A stretch of 64,000 nucleotides of DNA, taken from contig NW_006768799.1 of NCBI RefSeq assembly GCF_000204055.1, positions 445,040-509,039 on the forward strand, read 5' to 3'. The position numbers and the translations under genes were made by a program. The stretch is from Melampsora larici-populina 98AG31 (taxonomy: Eukaryota > Basidiomycota > Pucciniomycetes > Pucciniales > Melampsoraceae). Each line of letters opens with the position of its first letter. Position 1 is the first letter of the stretch. Below are positions 32,096 through 44,187 of the stretch, one piece after another. The notes beneath the pieces were generated by a model that saw only the letters and a list, made by a program, of their open reading frames with translations, did no database searches and was not told the DNA's origin.

Positions 32096-32345
32096 ATGTA
32101 GGTCTCTTAACCTTTCCACATCTTATCACCATCAACTTCACTCTATGCACCTATCAGGCCTTCTCACTCGCTAACCCCTAATGCATTTTTCTTGACTTGC
32201 AGGAGAGACAAGTGGCACAAGAAACGTGTGCGTCGATAAAACGAAAAGAAGAAAAATGCGCGCTCGTTCCAGTTAGTGATTCTTGACCTTTTCGATTCCA
32301 GACTTCAGCTTACTGATCTACATTGTTTCATGTTGAATAGAGTGA
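32096..32345 (+). pseudogene. RPL41: Ribosomal protein eL41 gene, frame broken by 2 missing nucleotides
   Basis: The gene structure is typical and precise. The start codon is split by an intron: AT at 32096-32097, GTAGGT donor, then G after the acceptor at 32202. The central exon is 32203-32271, a second intron follows (GTTAGT to ATAG), and a 5-base exon AGTGA (32341-32345) supplies the last lysine and the stop. The first 12 codons give MRDKWHKKRVRR, and another frame gives KMRARSK, both characteristic of the 25-residue eL41. The spliced CDS is 76 nt instead of 78, and as read it stops at TAA after residue 12. Intact introns argue against a processed pseudogene. Either two single-base deletions in A/T runs inactivated this copy, or the assembly has homopolymer errors. 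eL41 is a tiny basic protein of the large subunit. Confidence 0.85.
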
Positions 32346-34059
32346 ACGAGATTAACCCATAATCTACCGAGCCGAGTCGAACCACCCATACCTTCCGGCT
32401 GAGCTCAAACTATCACATCCTCTTCAACCTATGCAAACCCTACAATCGATCTCAACACGTTGACTAGGGGATATTATGTTTACCGATCACTTCGATCATG
32501 TGCTGGATTGGTATTTGATGAAATCAATGCATTAGGACCTATCTCCATACCTTCTGCTCTGGCTATTGTGCCACTTGCTTGCCCTCCATTAGAGTCCCCT
32601 CGACTTTAGGTCTCTGCCTACTTCATTGCCCGATTATAGCCCAGTCGGACGGCACTACTCCTGAGATTACTATGTGCTTGCCAACTCTACATATACACCG
32701 TCTGCTGACTAAATGTCCGTTGCTCCCTCCCATGAGCCCCTGGTTTCAAGGAGATTCAATGTCCTCCAAGACGCAGCGGCTCGGCTAGAGCCACCCTGCC
32801 ACCTATGCATATTTGTGACCTTGCAGTGGCTGTTCACAGTACCTCGCTGACCCTGCACACATTGCAGCGGATAGACAGTGCACCAACCCATCGTCCGTTC
32901 ACCCCTTCGGACAGTGTGACATCTACATACGAGGCTTGATGCGTCTCAAGAACTGGATTTCAATTCGCTAGTGGCAAAATATTGAGGGGCTGAAGTTGCA
33001 AGGACTCTGATTTTCGACTTTGTTGACCCCGTAATCCAAGGCTGCTGCAGCTTGCATCTCGTATTCAAAATCTCAGTATCTTCCTTCTTGAAAGTTGTTT
33101 GAGGAAACGCATACAAAGCAACAGTGTTGCAGGATATGCTTTAAAGCTGAGATGTGCCCAAGCCCGAATTATTTGAACAGACCTTTGGTCCAAGACAGCA
33201 AGTGAAATAGAGTCAAATGGCTTTAATTACCAGTCGTTGTTGTCTGATATCTATCATACATACCTCACTAAAATGCCCACTTCCTGTCTTTCTAAGTTCT
33301 GGGGCCTTGATCTCCTCACCAAGATGTTCCTCGGACGCAAGGGCCGTATGAATACGTAAGTAGGCTCTTAGTACCTGTTGCACAAGGAATAATTGATATA
33401 GGGCTCATCAGAAGTATTGATGACACATGCACCTGTGGTTATTGGTATGGAAAGTTTTCTTGGTACTTGTAGAAACGTGGTATCAGTTTGATGAGAAGAA
33501 AAATTTACCAGAACGTACATACCACATAGTAGATTGGATACACTGACAAGATGAAAATGATTTGTTCGGAATTTAAAACTTTTATATTCAGGATGTGGAA
33601 AAAATGGGAAGAGCATTAATTTATTCAATAAAGCAAAGATGGAATCTTTGTGATCCGGCTATACTAGCATCGGGAGAGGGTCATCATATGCAAGGCAAAT
33701 GACAAGGTCACACTGTGATTTGTGCAAAGTAGATATGCTAGAGTTGACTGTTGATAAGTCTGAGTATGTATGAAAGGTATGCGCGAAGCATTTTTCATTT
33801 TCATCGTCGGGTTGTTCAAGAATTGATGTGGTCGAGACCATAGAGGCGCAATAGACAAAACATTACGCGTTAAATGCAAGAAATAAAAAGAGATACTACT
33901 ACAAGCGAGATTGAGAGAAGAAATTACTGCTGATATATTAAATAAAGAAATGTGTGCAAGGATACAAGAAGACTAGAACGAGACAAGCAAAAAAAAAAGA
34001 AAAACATCAGAACACAAATGCTAGAACACCAACTGGACCTCCACAAAACCCCTGTCACA
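32346..34059. other. Gap without confident gene
   Basis: A possible short plus-strand exon at 33273-33352 starts ATG, encodes MPTSCLSKFWGLDLLTKMFL and about eight more residues, and ends in a GTAAGT donor; no continuation was found. Other ORFs are short and unrecognised. Confidence 0.35.
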
Positions 34060-35222
34060 TCATTGCTTCTTGTCATGACCCAACAAAATCTTCATCTTCT
34101 TACTAAAGTCTTGCCCAGATGCCTCCGTTAGTGGTCGTTTCGTTGTTAGTCGGACTCGAGCCTTTAAAGGTTTATCGTGCTTAGAGTCGTAACAAATCCG
34201 ATCTGACATAACGTGTAGGGATTTAGTCCGGAAAGTCGACAAGATCTTTTGAAGTGGAATCTCATCGACAGGGGGGCAGGGTTTAATGACCGAAGGTCCA
34301 GCTTCCATACTCGCTTGCACCGGATTAGAGTTCTCCTTGGCCGATGATCGAGATGTAGATGCTTGCGGATTTGTGTCTTCGGTCGCCTCCTGTCGACTAT
34401 TGTCCGCCGGTTCATCATGAGACGAATATCCGGAATCCCCTTTGCCATCCCCAGCCTCGACGCCTTCACCATCCTCAAGCTCCCTGATGTCTTCATTCGA
34501 TCGATAATGATGTCGATTAAGATTGTCGGAAGTTGATGAATGTTGGTTTAGATCGTCAACATGAGCGGCTTCTGGCTCAAAATCTCGAGATTCCTCCAAT
34601 ATGTCTGATTCGTCCGACAAGTCTTGTGAATGGTCATCAAATGAAGATGCCCGGCTTCGGTTTGGCGTGATGAATCCACTTGGAAGAAGCCCTCGTGGTT
34701 CATGGTTGATTAAAGAGCCGTTGACTCGGGAGAGATCATGAAGAGCATCCCTGAATTGCCTCCGACCAATGAGACCGTCGTTGAATCGATTGCAGAGATT
34801 CGGAAATAAGTCCCGTTTAGGACTCGCGGAAGCAATGGCGCGATCATTTCTAGCGTTCCAGTTTGAAGACATTTGGGCAGTATGCCAGTAAGGGTCCAAG
34901 ATTACTTCGTCACCATATGGCTTTGCGTCCTTCTTCGTATAACGTGTTGGGAGTGGACGAGCACGTCCGGGGATGCCGTTTTGAGATGGCGAATGCAAGT
35001 ACTCTAGAGTAGATACCACAGAAAGAGATAGTAAAAATCAGTATACGCAAAAAAAAGAAGTCAAAGCATCAAGAAAGTCTTCTCACCTTTGAGGATAGGA
35101 TGATTTCTTATTGGGGCAACCGTAAAGCTTTGACGACTGGGGCACATAGGTGGGAGTGCCGCGTTGCGATGGGTAACACCATCGACTTGGGGAAGGAGGT
35201 AAGAGGTAGATTGGTATGCCAT
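34060..35222 (-). CDS. Hypothetical protein, unrecognised
   Basis: Two exons on the minus strand, 35222-35087 and 35003-34060, encode 359 residues; the intron has a GTGAGA donor and a CTAG acceptor, phase 1. The N-terminal 110 residues look ordered, with PSRQSFTVAPIRNHPILK and YGDEVILDPYWHTAQMSSNW, then FNDGLIGRRQFRDALHDLSR. The middle is acidic and Ser/Asp/Glu-rich (disordered), with DDHSQDLSDESDILEESRDF. The C-terminus is basic (KARVRLTTKRP, KKMKILLGHDKKQ) and could carry a nuclear localisation signal. No signal peptide or membrane segment. I do not recognise a family, and a regulatory or nuclear role is only a guess from composition. Confidence 0.65.
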
Positions 35223-36790
35223 TTCGACTTCAAGAAGATTGGAAGATGTAAAGGTGAGGATATATAAATATATCTAGATGATAGTAGAAAGAAGATTTAA
35301 GAGTAAGAAGGCTGGTGAATGTGCCGAGAAAGTGAAGGAAGCGGGGTAGGTAGAGCTGTTTATCAAAAAGGGTTATAAAGGTATTGCGAGGTTTTGATAA
35401 TGAAGCTTTGTGAATAGATAGCGTGATGGATGAAGGAAAAAGAGAAGGATACCTGGGGGGAGCAGGCCTACTTATACGCTTTCCAGTGGAAAGCGACTGA
35501 GTCATGATTCGCATCGCGCCCTCATCTCAGCTGTTGTTCCTTACCAGATAGGTGAGTCAGTCTGCATTCCTTGAGTCTACCGTCAAAGCAGTGTGCCTCA
35601 CCAAGTCATTTCTTAGGCCCGAATAAAATCTCGGTCGCAAGTGATCAGTGCTGAACCTCGCCATCTTTTCTAATCTTCGTTTTGGTCCTGAATTCCATAG
35701 CTCAGGTTCTTTTTTGATCCAGGAATCGCAGTGAATCAAAGACTTGGCCATTTTCTGAAGTGTACCTGCCACGTCGGATCTTCATCACAGCTGCTTCACA
35801 TATCATACTGATGCTTGATCAGGATGAAAGACGGATCGGATTGAGAAAGGTAGAACTTTATGCTGCCGCAACTGTCTACATAGTCCCTGAAGAGTTCTTC
35901 CACAACGCAAAAGCTCGTTCATCAAGTCACAAGTGGTAGCCAATGGGTGAGCCGATCGTTTCATGTCGATTAAATACTTTTGAAAATGTTAGACTCGTGA
36001 CCGACTATCAGGTAAAGAGGTACGCCCAGATTGTTTTTGTAACTCACAAAGCGCCAACTTCAAGGTAGTCAGACTAATAATTTGATGAGTCTATTGCAAT
36101 ACAAAGAAATCCCAACAAAGAACTCGAAAAAAGTCAAATATGTAGGGCAGTTTGTTTACCTCGAGAGTCGAGAGGCTCAATGTTCCTGATATCTGGTCAA
36201 AGCGCGACATGACGAGGGTTGAAACTCAGTTCGATCCAGCAAAACATTTGTGACTACATCATGATCAGTCATTTTGAAACCCCGACTTTTGAAGGTAAAA
36301 GCAATTATCTGACCATGTCATCTGGACAACATGTAGTAGTGGTTCTCTTCAGATGTTCATGATACAGCAAAGAAGTACATAGGAGAGAAGTGGGGTACAT
36401 TTTTTCAAAAAGTAAGGGATGTCAAGTTGGAGTTCCTTACGGTTTTCGTCGTGAAACACTTTCCCGCTGTAGCATAACTCTGATGTCTAGCCTGTTTTTG
36501 TAAAACATAAACAGTTAAGCTTACAACATGTGATCAAAGAACTCACCTTGACTGTTTCACTCTTGGAAACTGGTGGGCTTGATAGTAAGATGCAAGGCCT
36601 TGCATCCTCTTACCAGCACTTTTTGTATGACTGGGTGGATTACCAAGGTAAAAAATCAAAAAATCCTCCATTGTGGTTTACTGGCTGATATAGGACCACA
36701 GAAATATTGTTGATGGCAAAATGGTATGAAGATTTGCGCTGTTGGTTTTTTTGTTGCAAAAATTCAAACTTGACACCCCCTAGTGCAAGA
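35223..36790. other. Gap before element 2
   Basis: Contains the 5' region of the hypothetical gene and sequence without recognisable features. It ends in CAAGA (36786-36790), the target duplication of element 2. Confidence 0.45.
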
Positions 36791-36961
36791 TGATAGGACT
36801 TGGCTTGATGGGACAAGATGCAAGAGATAGAAAGGGCCTTCAGGTATTGTAGTTAGATTGCTAAGTAAGGAAAAGAGTCCCTGCTCTACGCATCACAAGA
36901 AGTCTAGATGGTACAGTATAAGCATACAACAGGTAAGCCTTATACAAGTAAGGTCATAACA
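36791..36961 (-). repeat. 3' LTR of element 2
   Basis: Read on the minus strand it begins TGTTATGACC and ends CCAAGTCCTATCA. It is preceded by the purine tract AAAGGGGGAGTGG at about 36962-36974. Confidence 0.95.
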
Positions 36962-37056
36962 CCACTCCCCCTTTAATGTCTCGACCTCCTCTTGCAGGCC
37001 AGCATCTTTCCACGGGTTGGCATTAAAAAACCCATTGGGAAAAAGCCTCACCCTCT

Positions 37057-40000
37057 CTACTTTCTCCTTGACCTTCTATATCTTACTTCAGCTTGAGGAT
37101 ATTTTTGATTAAATTCATTCACTAGTTCTTGAGCATTTTGAAGGTTGCTTGACGGTTCCCACGAATCGTGTTCTTCTCCGTACCCTTTCCAGTTAATTAA
37201 ATATTCTACATTCTTGCCTTTCTTTCTCTTATCCAATACTTCATTAACTTCGAATTCTTCATTTTCATTGATTATTACTGCAGGTGCCGGGGTTGCTTCT
37301 TGTCCTTTAATTGAGCTTGGATCATACTTCCGTAATAAGTTAACATGAAAGACAGGATGTATTTTGCTCATGAATTTGGGTAGTTCAAGTCTATAAGCGT
37401 TAGTTGAAACTCGTGCGGAAATTACAAATGGTCCCATCCAACGATGTGAAAACTTAACAGTGGGTCTTGACATTGACATGTGTTTGCTATTCAGCCAAAC
37501 TTTGTCTCCCTTCTCCCACGACGGTGTGTTGTTTACTTTTCGGTCATGTTGTTTCTTCATCTCTTCTTGCGTTAAGTTCATCGTATCCTTTAATTCTCTT
37601 TGCACCATCTTGATCTGCTCCAATCGGTTTTCTACTAGTGGTACACATTGCGTGCTCGCAGGAACATCTGTGAAATTCACATCAAACCCATAGTTAGCCT
37701 TGAATGGTGATATTCCTATTGCAACATGTTCATTATTGTTATATGAAAACTCTGCAAATGGTAGCAGGTCAAACCAGTCATCTTGCTTATAAGAGGTGAA
37801 GTGTTGAATAAACAGTTCCACCGCCTTGTTTGTGATTTCCGACTGCCCGTCAGTTTGCGGATGATAAGCGGTTGAAGACTGCGTTTTGATCCCCAATTGT
37901 TTATGGAAGTCTTTTGTTATTCTGGAAATGAAAATGTTTCCTCGATCCGACGTTATCGTTCTTGGGGTGCCATGTAGTCTCCAAACTTCTCGAATCATCA
38001 AGTCAGCTAGTTCTTTTGAGGTCATGCTTTTCTTGCAGGCTATGAAATGAGCCATTTTTGTTAGTCGGTCGACCACGGTGAGAATACTATCATACCCTCC
38101 TGATTCCGGCAAGTCCGTAATCAAGTCATAACAGATATCGAGCCACGGTCCTTCAGGAATAGGCAATGGTTGCAATGATCCAAACGGTTTCTCGGTTCGA
38201 GCCTTCACTCTTTGGCATGATTGACAACCGTCCACATATTTGTTGACAAAGGCCTTCATCGACGGCCAGTGATAGGCTCGTTTAATCAGAGCTAGCGTTC
38301 TCATTCATCCTGGGTGCCCAGCCAGCTTGCTGTCATGTCTAGAACGCAAGATTTGAACCTTTAGATCAGTATCACATGGTACAACGATTTTGTTTTTGAA
38401 ATATAAAATTCCATTCTCCACTTGGTATCCTTGTAGATGTTTCGAGTTTGGCATTTCTTCGCACAGCCTGATCAATTCCTTGATGTGTTCATTGCCTCCT
38501 GCTTTCTCTTTGATTAGTTCGATTAAATCTGAATCTCGTAATATTTGACGGTTTGGTTCCATTTGCTCTTCTTCGTTTAGTCTATCTTCTTCACTCTCTT
38601 CAAATAGATCATCATTTTCAAACCACATTTCAGCAATTTCTAGCTCATTCAAGAATGCGTCAGCCGGTAAATTTTCGGGTTTTAATAACTGTCCAAATGT
38701 CAGTTTGGTTCCTTCAGCAGGTGCAAAGTCTGGCCTGCGCAACAATGCATCTGGCTTAGTTGACTGTTTACCGGGTTGAAAACTTATCTCAAAGTCGAAC
38801 GTGCCCAGAGTTTCGGCCCAGCGCGCCTGTCGTCTTGTAAGTTCCTTGGTTGTCATGAGGGATTGCAAGTTTTTGTGATCAGTGTACACTATAACCTTGA
38901 GCCGGTGTGGGTTACCTTCAAGGTACTGACGCCATTCCTTGAAGGACGCCACTACCGCCAAGAGTTCTTTATCGAAGATCTCATAGTTGCGCTCTGCTTG
39001 AATCAAGGATCGTGATAAGTAAGCAATGGGGTGAAGTTCGCCATCGTCATTAGATACTTGTGAGAGAACAGCTCCTAATGCGTAATCCGAGCAGTCGCAT
39101 TCCAATACAAATGGTTTGTATGGGTCTGCTATTTTGAGTACCGGTGCCGTGGTGAAGGCCGTCTTGAGTGCTTCAAACGCTTGATTTCGTTCCTCATTCC
39201 ATGTAAATTCAACATCTTTCTTGGACAATTCATTCAACGGTCGTGCAACTTTGGAAAATTGATTTATAAATCTTCTGTAAAAATTGGCGAATCCTAAAAA
39301 GGTCTGAGTGTCGGATAGGTTCTTTGGAACTGGCCAATCCTTGACCGCTTTCACCTTGCTTGCATCCATTTTAATCTGATTTTTTGAAATGATTAAACCT
39401 AAGTAAGAGATTTCTTTCTTTGAGAACTTGCACTTTTCGGGTTTAAGCCAAACATTTTGAGCCTTCAGGATGTTCAATACTTCTTTGACCACTGTCTTAT
39501 GATCTTCTCCAGGGCCAGTATAAATGAGTATAACATCCTGATATGCCGCAACATTGCGTCCTATGTGATTCTTCAGTATATCTTGTATAAAAAATTGAAA
39601 GAAGCCCGGAGCACCTGTTGGACCAAAAGGCATTGTAAGTGGTTCAAATTGTCCAGCCTTACAGATGAATGCTAATTTTGCTTCGTCTCCTTCTCGTACC
39701 CGAAGATTGTTATATCCGTTCCGCATGTCCAAGCTGGTGAATTTGTCAGCATTGAGTAAGCTATCAACTAGTTCCATTGTTAAGGGAAGAGGGTATTTGT
39801 TATTAACAGTTACAGCATTCAGCTTTCTATAATCAAAGCAAGGTCTTAGATTGCCGTCCTTTTTTTCGGTGAATAGAACTGGAGCCGCCCAAGGAGATGT
39901 AGTGCGTCTTATAGTGCCATTTGCCAAACCCTTAGTTATCATTTCATTTAAGACTTCACTTTCTTTTGGCGATAGGGGAATTACTCGTCCGGCCTGAGGA

Positions 40001-41111
40001 GTTGCTCCTGGAACAAGGTCTACCCGGAAGTCGTATGGCCTGTGAGGAGGTAACACATCTGAATTTGCCTTCTCGAACATATGTAAATACTCATGATAGC
40101 ATTCAGGCACAAGTTCCTTTGCTGATTTCGGCGGAGTCTCCTTAGCTTTATCCGCAGCGATCTTTGCTGAGAGATTCCACAAAGTCTTGAGTGCATGTAT
40201 CATTGTTGGGCTTGGTTGCTGGGATCGTCGAATTTGATCCAGAATGATGTTTGATCGTGGTGAGCTCCCGCGCAGTTTCTTGAAGTTCATCTGTAATATG
40301 GAGTGAGAATGCTTGTTCACTTGTTCTTTACGTCTGTTGGAAATTAAAGGTGTACACGTACTCTGCGGGGGTTTTAGAAAGCCGTTGCTCGACTTAACCC
40401 CCTCGTCACTTTGCCTAGTATCCCTCTCAGGCTCCACTCCAGGTTGGGTCTTCGAGGTGGTTGTTGGCTTGGACGAAACTGTGGTTATCACAGCTGCAGG
40501 TTCTTCTTTCCTTATCGACTCGATTTCTGGTAAATTTTCTAGAAGGTGTGCTGGCTTGCCAGCTGCTTCTTCAATCTTGGATGATAAAGTCAAATCGAAC
40601 TCACATTGCGGGGGTGTGAATGAGCACGTAGACTCCACCCCCTCGTTGAAATTCCTAGCGTGCCTCTTTGGCAGTTCCTCAGGACTCCTCGAGGCTTGTT
40701 TCGGTTTGAACGACACTGCATTGGCAGCCGCAATGGTAAGTTCTTCAGTCTTGAATTTGCTGTTCTTCCAATCAATCAATTGATAGTTCTTCTTGATCCA
40801 TGGCATGCCTAAAATAATGTCATACTTGTCTCTTAGGTCGGTTACAATAAAGGTAGTTGGTGGTGTATCACAGGAGTTCACATGAAAGTCACCAGTGTGC
40901 GTGATTTTGGATTCATGTCCACTGAAGCCCGTAACACTTCTGACTTGGGTTAAAGGCTTGGTTTGAAGTTGATTTTTTACTACGAAGGTCTTACTGATAG
41001 CTTCATGAGTAGCTCCGCTGTTGATCAGGGCTCTCGCGTTTATGGTTGTGGCACTTTTAACATTGAAAATGGTAATGCTTTCAATAATTCTTGTATCTTT
41101 TATTTCAAGTG
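37057..41111 (-). pseudogene. pol: Pol of element 2 with chromodomain
   Basis: One frame runs from about 41111 to 37057 with a single TGA at 38305-38307 inside the integrase zinc-binding domain. Domains in order: protease, with NSGAT in place of the usual DSGAT at 41016-41022 and DIILGMPWI; reverse transcriptase with FDYRKLNAV, LTMPFGPTGAPG and, at the catalytic box, YQDV instead of YxDD (39532-39543); RNase H with LECDCSDYALG and YTDHKNL; integrase with H...H and CQSCQ, then the DDE residues in DLITDLP, TSDRGN and DGQSEITN. A C-terminal chromodomain contains VEYLINWKGYGEEHDSWEP. The RT and protease changes should be inactivating. Chromodomains target integration to marked chromatin in related elements. 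Confidence 0.92.
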
Positions 41112-41167
41112 CTTAATTATACTATTTTCTGATGATAAATCATTACCGCTCGGGGGAGGCACAACCT

Positions 41168-42223
41168 TCACTCCCGAGCATCTCCATTTTTTGATTCTTC
41201 AGACCTTCCTTCACTCTTCAACTCATCCTTTACACTATCAACCTCAGCAAACTTTGATCTAAATCCTCCTCTACCTCTTCCTCGCCAACCTCCCCTATTA
41301 CTTCGTCTTCTTTTATCAGGACAATCTCCAATGTAATGATCAACTTTACCACAATGATAACAAGCTCCAATTGCACCTCTTTGCTTATACTCCTCACTCG
41401 TGATGTTCAACCTATAAGCTGAGCAGTCCATCGCATCGGGGTCAAGAGAAGTCGATGATGTTATAGGAATTGATGCAGAGGTTCAAGTCTGGTGAGTCAA
41501 TTCTGAGTTACGTTCGTTAACTTCATTATCGATCTTGATTGCTAATTTAGCCATCTCCTCTACTTCCTCAAAAACATCTCTAACCATATGAACCCTAATT
41601 TCTCCTTTTAACCCCTGCTTGAATTGAGAGATGAGTACAGTATCGGGCCATTTAACAATTAGAGACAACTCGGAGAACTTTATCCAGTAATCGGTAACCG
41701 ATCGAGTTTGACGTAACGCTCGTATCTCTCTCTCGGCCTTGGTGATTCTTTCTGTATCAAAGAATGTGGCTTTGAAGGATTCTATGAACTTCTTCCAAGT
41801 TACCAGTCGCATTCTTTCCGAGTCCAGAAGTTGATCAGTTAAAGATTGACCCCATAGACTAGCCTTCCCATCCATGTAAGATAATGCAAAAGCAACTTGA
41901 GCTTGCTCATTTATGAAACTTGAGGCATTCATCTGCATATATAAGCTTATCTGGTTCACAAATACTTCGGCCTTTTGGCCTTTTGCTCCATCAAACTTGT
42001 TGGGTGTCGCGATTTTGGGAGGTTTGACTTGGGATTGTAGTTGATTCGGGTTTGGAGTTGGAGCGGTTGTAGGTTGTAATGGTGCATTGGAATTATTCTT
42101 TTCAACACTTTCTTTCAACTCAAACCATCTTCTTTCTGCTTCTTGTCTTAACCTGCTTTCTTCTTCTAATTTCACATTCATCTCGTCCATTCTTTTCATC
42201 AATTCAGCTACATTAACCTCCAT
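41168..42223 (-). pseudogene. gag: Gag of element 2, interrupted by one stop
   Basis: The frame runs from the ATG at 42223 and is cut by a TGA at 41483-41485, then continues in the same frame to 41168. The N-terminal part is a coiled-coil-like charged helix (MKRMDEMNVKLEEESRLR). The centre has the retrotransposon Gag core (PNKFDGAKGQKAEVFVNQI, ASLWGQSL, TWKKFIESFKATFF). After the stop comes a standard zinc knuckle CYHCGKVDHYIGDC and an Arg/Gly-rich tail. Pol lies in a different frame downstream, with an apparent additional frame change in the 41110-41170 region. Confidence 0.9.
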
Positions 42224-42600
42224 TATAGTATCTTCTACGTCTTCAAACCTTTCACTAGGTCCTGAACTACTAGGACTAACGGGTAAACCGAATTCCGGCG
42301 TGTTGGGTGGTTAATCGAGGGGATTCGAGGGAATAAGGTTTGTGTATCAATTCAAAGTTTGATGCAGGCTTGCTGTATGATGCGGGGAGATCTCGAATCT
42401 GAACTTGTCACTACTTTAATTGACTTTGATCTACTGTTTTCTTTTTTTGAAACCTTCTTTTTCTTTCTTTTAAGCTTTAAATCTTCTTATTCTTCGTGTT
42501 TCTTTCTTTTTTTTTTCTTCTTCTTGTCTTTAAACTTTGCAACTTTAAATTTCTTCTTTCTTCGTTTTCTTTCTTCTCTTGGATCCTGAGTGTTTCTAAG

Positions 42601-42610
42601 ACTTAGCAAT
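42601..42610 (-). other. Putative self-priming primer-binding site of element 2
   Basis: One base inside the 5' LTR boundary, the minus strand reads ATTGCTAAGT. This is the exact complement of ACTTAGCAAT inside the 5' LTR (minus strand of 42678-42687). No TGG typical of a tRNA-primed site is present. Confidence 0.6.
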
Positions 42611-42611
42611 A

Positions 42612-42782
42612 TGATAGGACTTGGCTTGATGGGACAAGATGCAAGAGATAGAAAGGGCCTTCAGGTATTGTAGTTAGATTGCTAAGTAAGGAAAAGAGTC
42701 CCTGCTCTACGCATCACAAGAAGTCTAGATGGTACAGTATAAGCATACCACAGGTAAGCCTTATACAAGTAAGGTCATAACA
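42612..42782 (-). repeat. 5' LTR of element 2
   Basis: Same 171-bp unit as the 3' LTR, one difference (CATACCACAGG versus CATACAACAGG on the plus strand). Confidence 0.95.
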
Positions 42783-43185
42783 CAAGATTGATTTATTGTG
42801 TATAAAACTAGTGGGTAGTGTAGGGCTGTGACCCAATCCTGTGAGTTCAGGGCCGGCCCATAAACCCAATGGCCGCTGTAATTTGCTCAAGGGGCATGAT
42901 TATCACTGGTATTTGATTTGGCTTTTTTAGTGGTTTTTATTCCGATTTTTACATGATTATTTTTATCATTCATTTCTTTAGGAAATTTTGAGATGATTGG
43001 GATCCAGATGTCACAATTGACTTTAGTATAGTGCTTAAACATTGTAGTGTTGTCTGCTGGCCACCCCATGGGGTGTTAGATTGGGAAATATTATGAAATT
43101 TACTGTCCCTTGGGCTGTATGCCAAGGGGGGTGTCTGCCACACCCAACTGACTGTTCATTTCACTAAGTTTCACCATGCCCGTCC

Positions 43186-43475
43186 CCCATGAGCACGTTG
43201 ATGTACTCACACGGAGAGTTGTGTAATAAATTTGAATGGATCTTTATTCAATTTGTCTCTAGAAAATGCAAATCCTTTGTTAATAATAATAGACAATCAA
43301 AAATGTACCGCTTGTCAATGGAACTATGAACAAAGGAGCCCATTTAACACTCTTGCTGTCTGAACCTCTTGACAAAGGCAATTGTATGCTTAGCTCTCAG
43401 ACCTGTTTGTAGGTTATATCCACACTCTATGGAAATTGATTGGTGTGAGCACGTCGACATGCTACCTCAAAACAG
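43186..43475. repeat. Second copy of the ~300-bp TIR element
   Basis: The left end, read on the minus strand, is GTGTGAGTACATCAACGTGC; the right end, plus strand, is GTGTGAGCACGTCGACATGC. The inverted spacing of about 260 bp matches the pair at 3537-3836. Interiors have diverged. Confidence 0.45.
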
Positions 43476-43929
43476 ACATGGTGTTTGTAAGTGTCACTGT
43501 TTTTAAGAAACATCTTGTGGTGTTCCAGAGGCGTCCCCACTTGGAATCTGGCTGCCCAGCTTCTGGGCAATGACTGAGCAATTATTATGGCACATGATTT
43601 GGCAAAGTGATGAATGTGCTGTTGGTCCACTTGAAAAAGTTGGCAGCCAGGGTGGCAAACATCAAGAGCTGACTCGGGGTTAAACTGACATGCACTGCAC
43701 TTGGGGCCCAACTTGCATATCTGATCCATCAGGGAATTGACTAGCATTTCATGTAATCAATGGGAATCACATATGGGAATGGGAAGGAAGCCAAAAAGAA
43801 GAGTAAGGGTAGGGTAGATAGGGTAAATTGAGATTGGGTGAAAGCATATGCTGTAAAGTGCTGTAATGTGTGTGAATGCTTTGGTGAAGAGTGACAGATG
43901 CAGATGTGGGAAATTTTGTTTATGACTAC

Positions 43930-44187
43930 TACAGCTGTTTCAAAAATAAGAGTGGCTGTCTTTGTTTTTTATTTTATTTTTTTCATATCCGTGGTTAATC
44001 TGTTTTACTCGATTGAATTATTCATCTGGAATGGGGAGCAGATGAGGTCAAGCCTGCTCAAATGTTGGCATCAAGATCTGTGTTTAGTCCTCCAGATTTG
44101 ACCTTTCCTGCAACATTGAAAACCACGGATATGAAAAAAAAGAAATCATAAACAACAACAGCCACTTTAATTTTTGAAACAGCTGTA
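43930..44187. repeat. Inverted repeat with 67-bp arms
   Basis: The left arm 43930-43996 starts TACAGCTGTTTCAAAAAT and ends CATATCCGTGGTT. The right arm 44121-44187 is its imperfect reverse complement. The loop is 124 bp. It could be a MITE or a source of hairpin RNA. Confidence 0.65.

Larger units (their letters stand above)
36791..42782 (-). mobile_element. Chromodomain Ty3/gypsy retrotransposon (element 2), defective
   Basis: Two 171-bp LTRs (36791-36961 and 42612-42782) differ at one base. They are flanked by a perfect 5-bp target duplication CAAGA (36786-36790 and 42783-42787). On the minus strand the order is LTR, gag, protease, RT, RNase H, integrase, chromodomain, purine tract, LTR. 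The chromodomain and an apparent self-priming site place it with the chromoviruses of the Tf1/sushi type. Coding regions have stop codons, frame changes and altered catalytic residues, so it cannot be autonomous. Confidence 0.95.
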
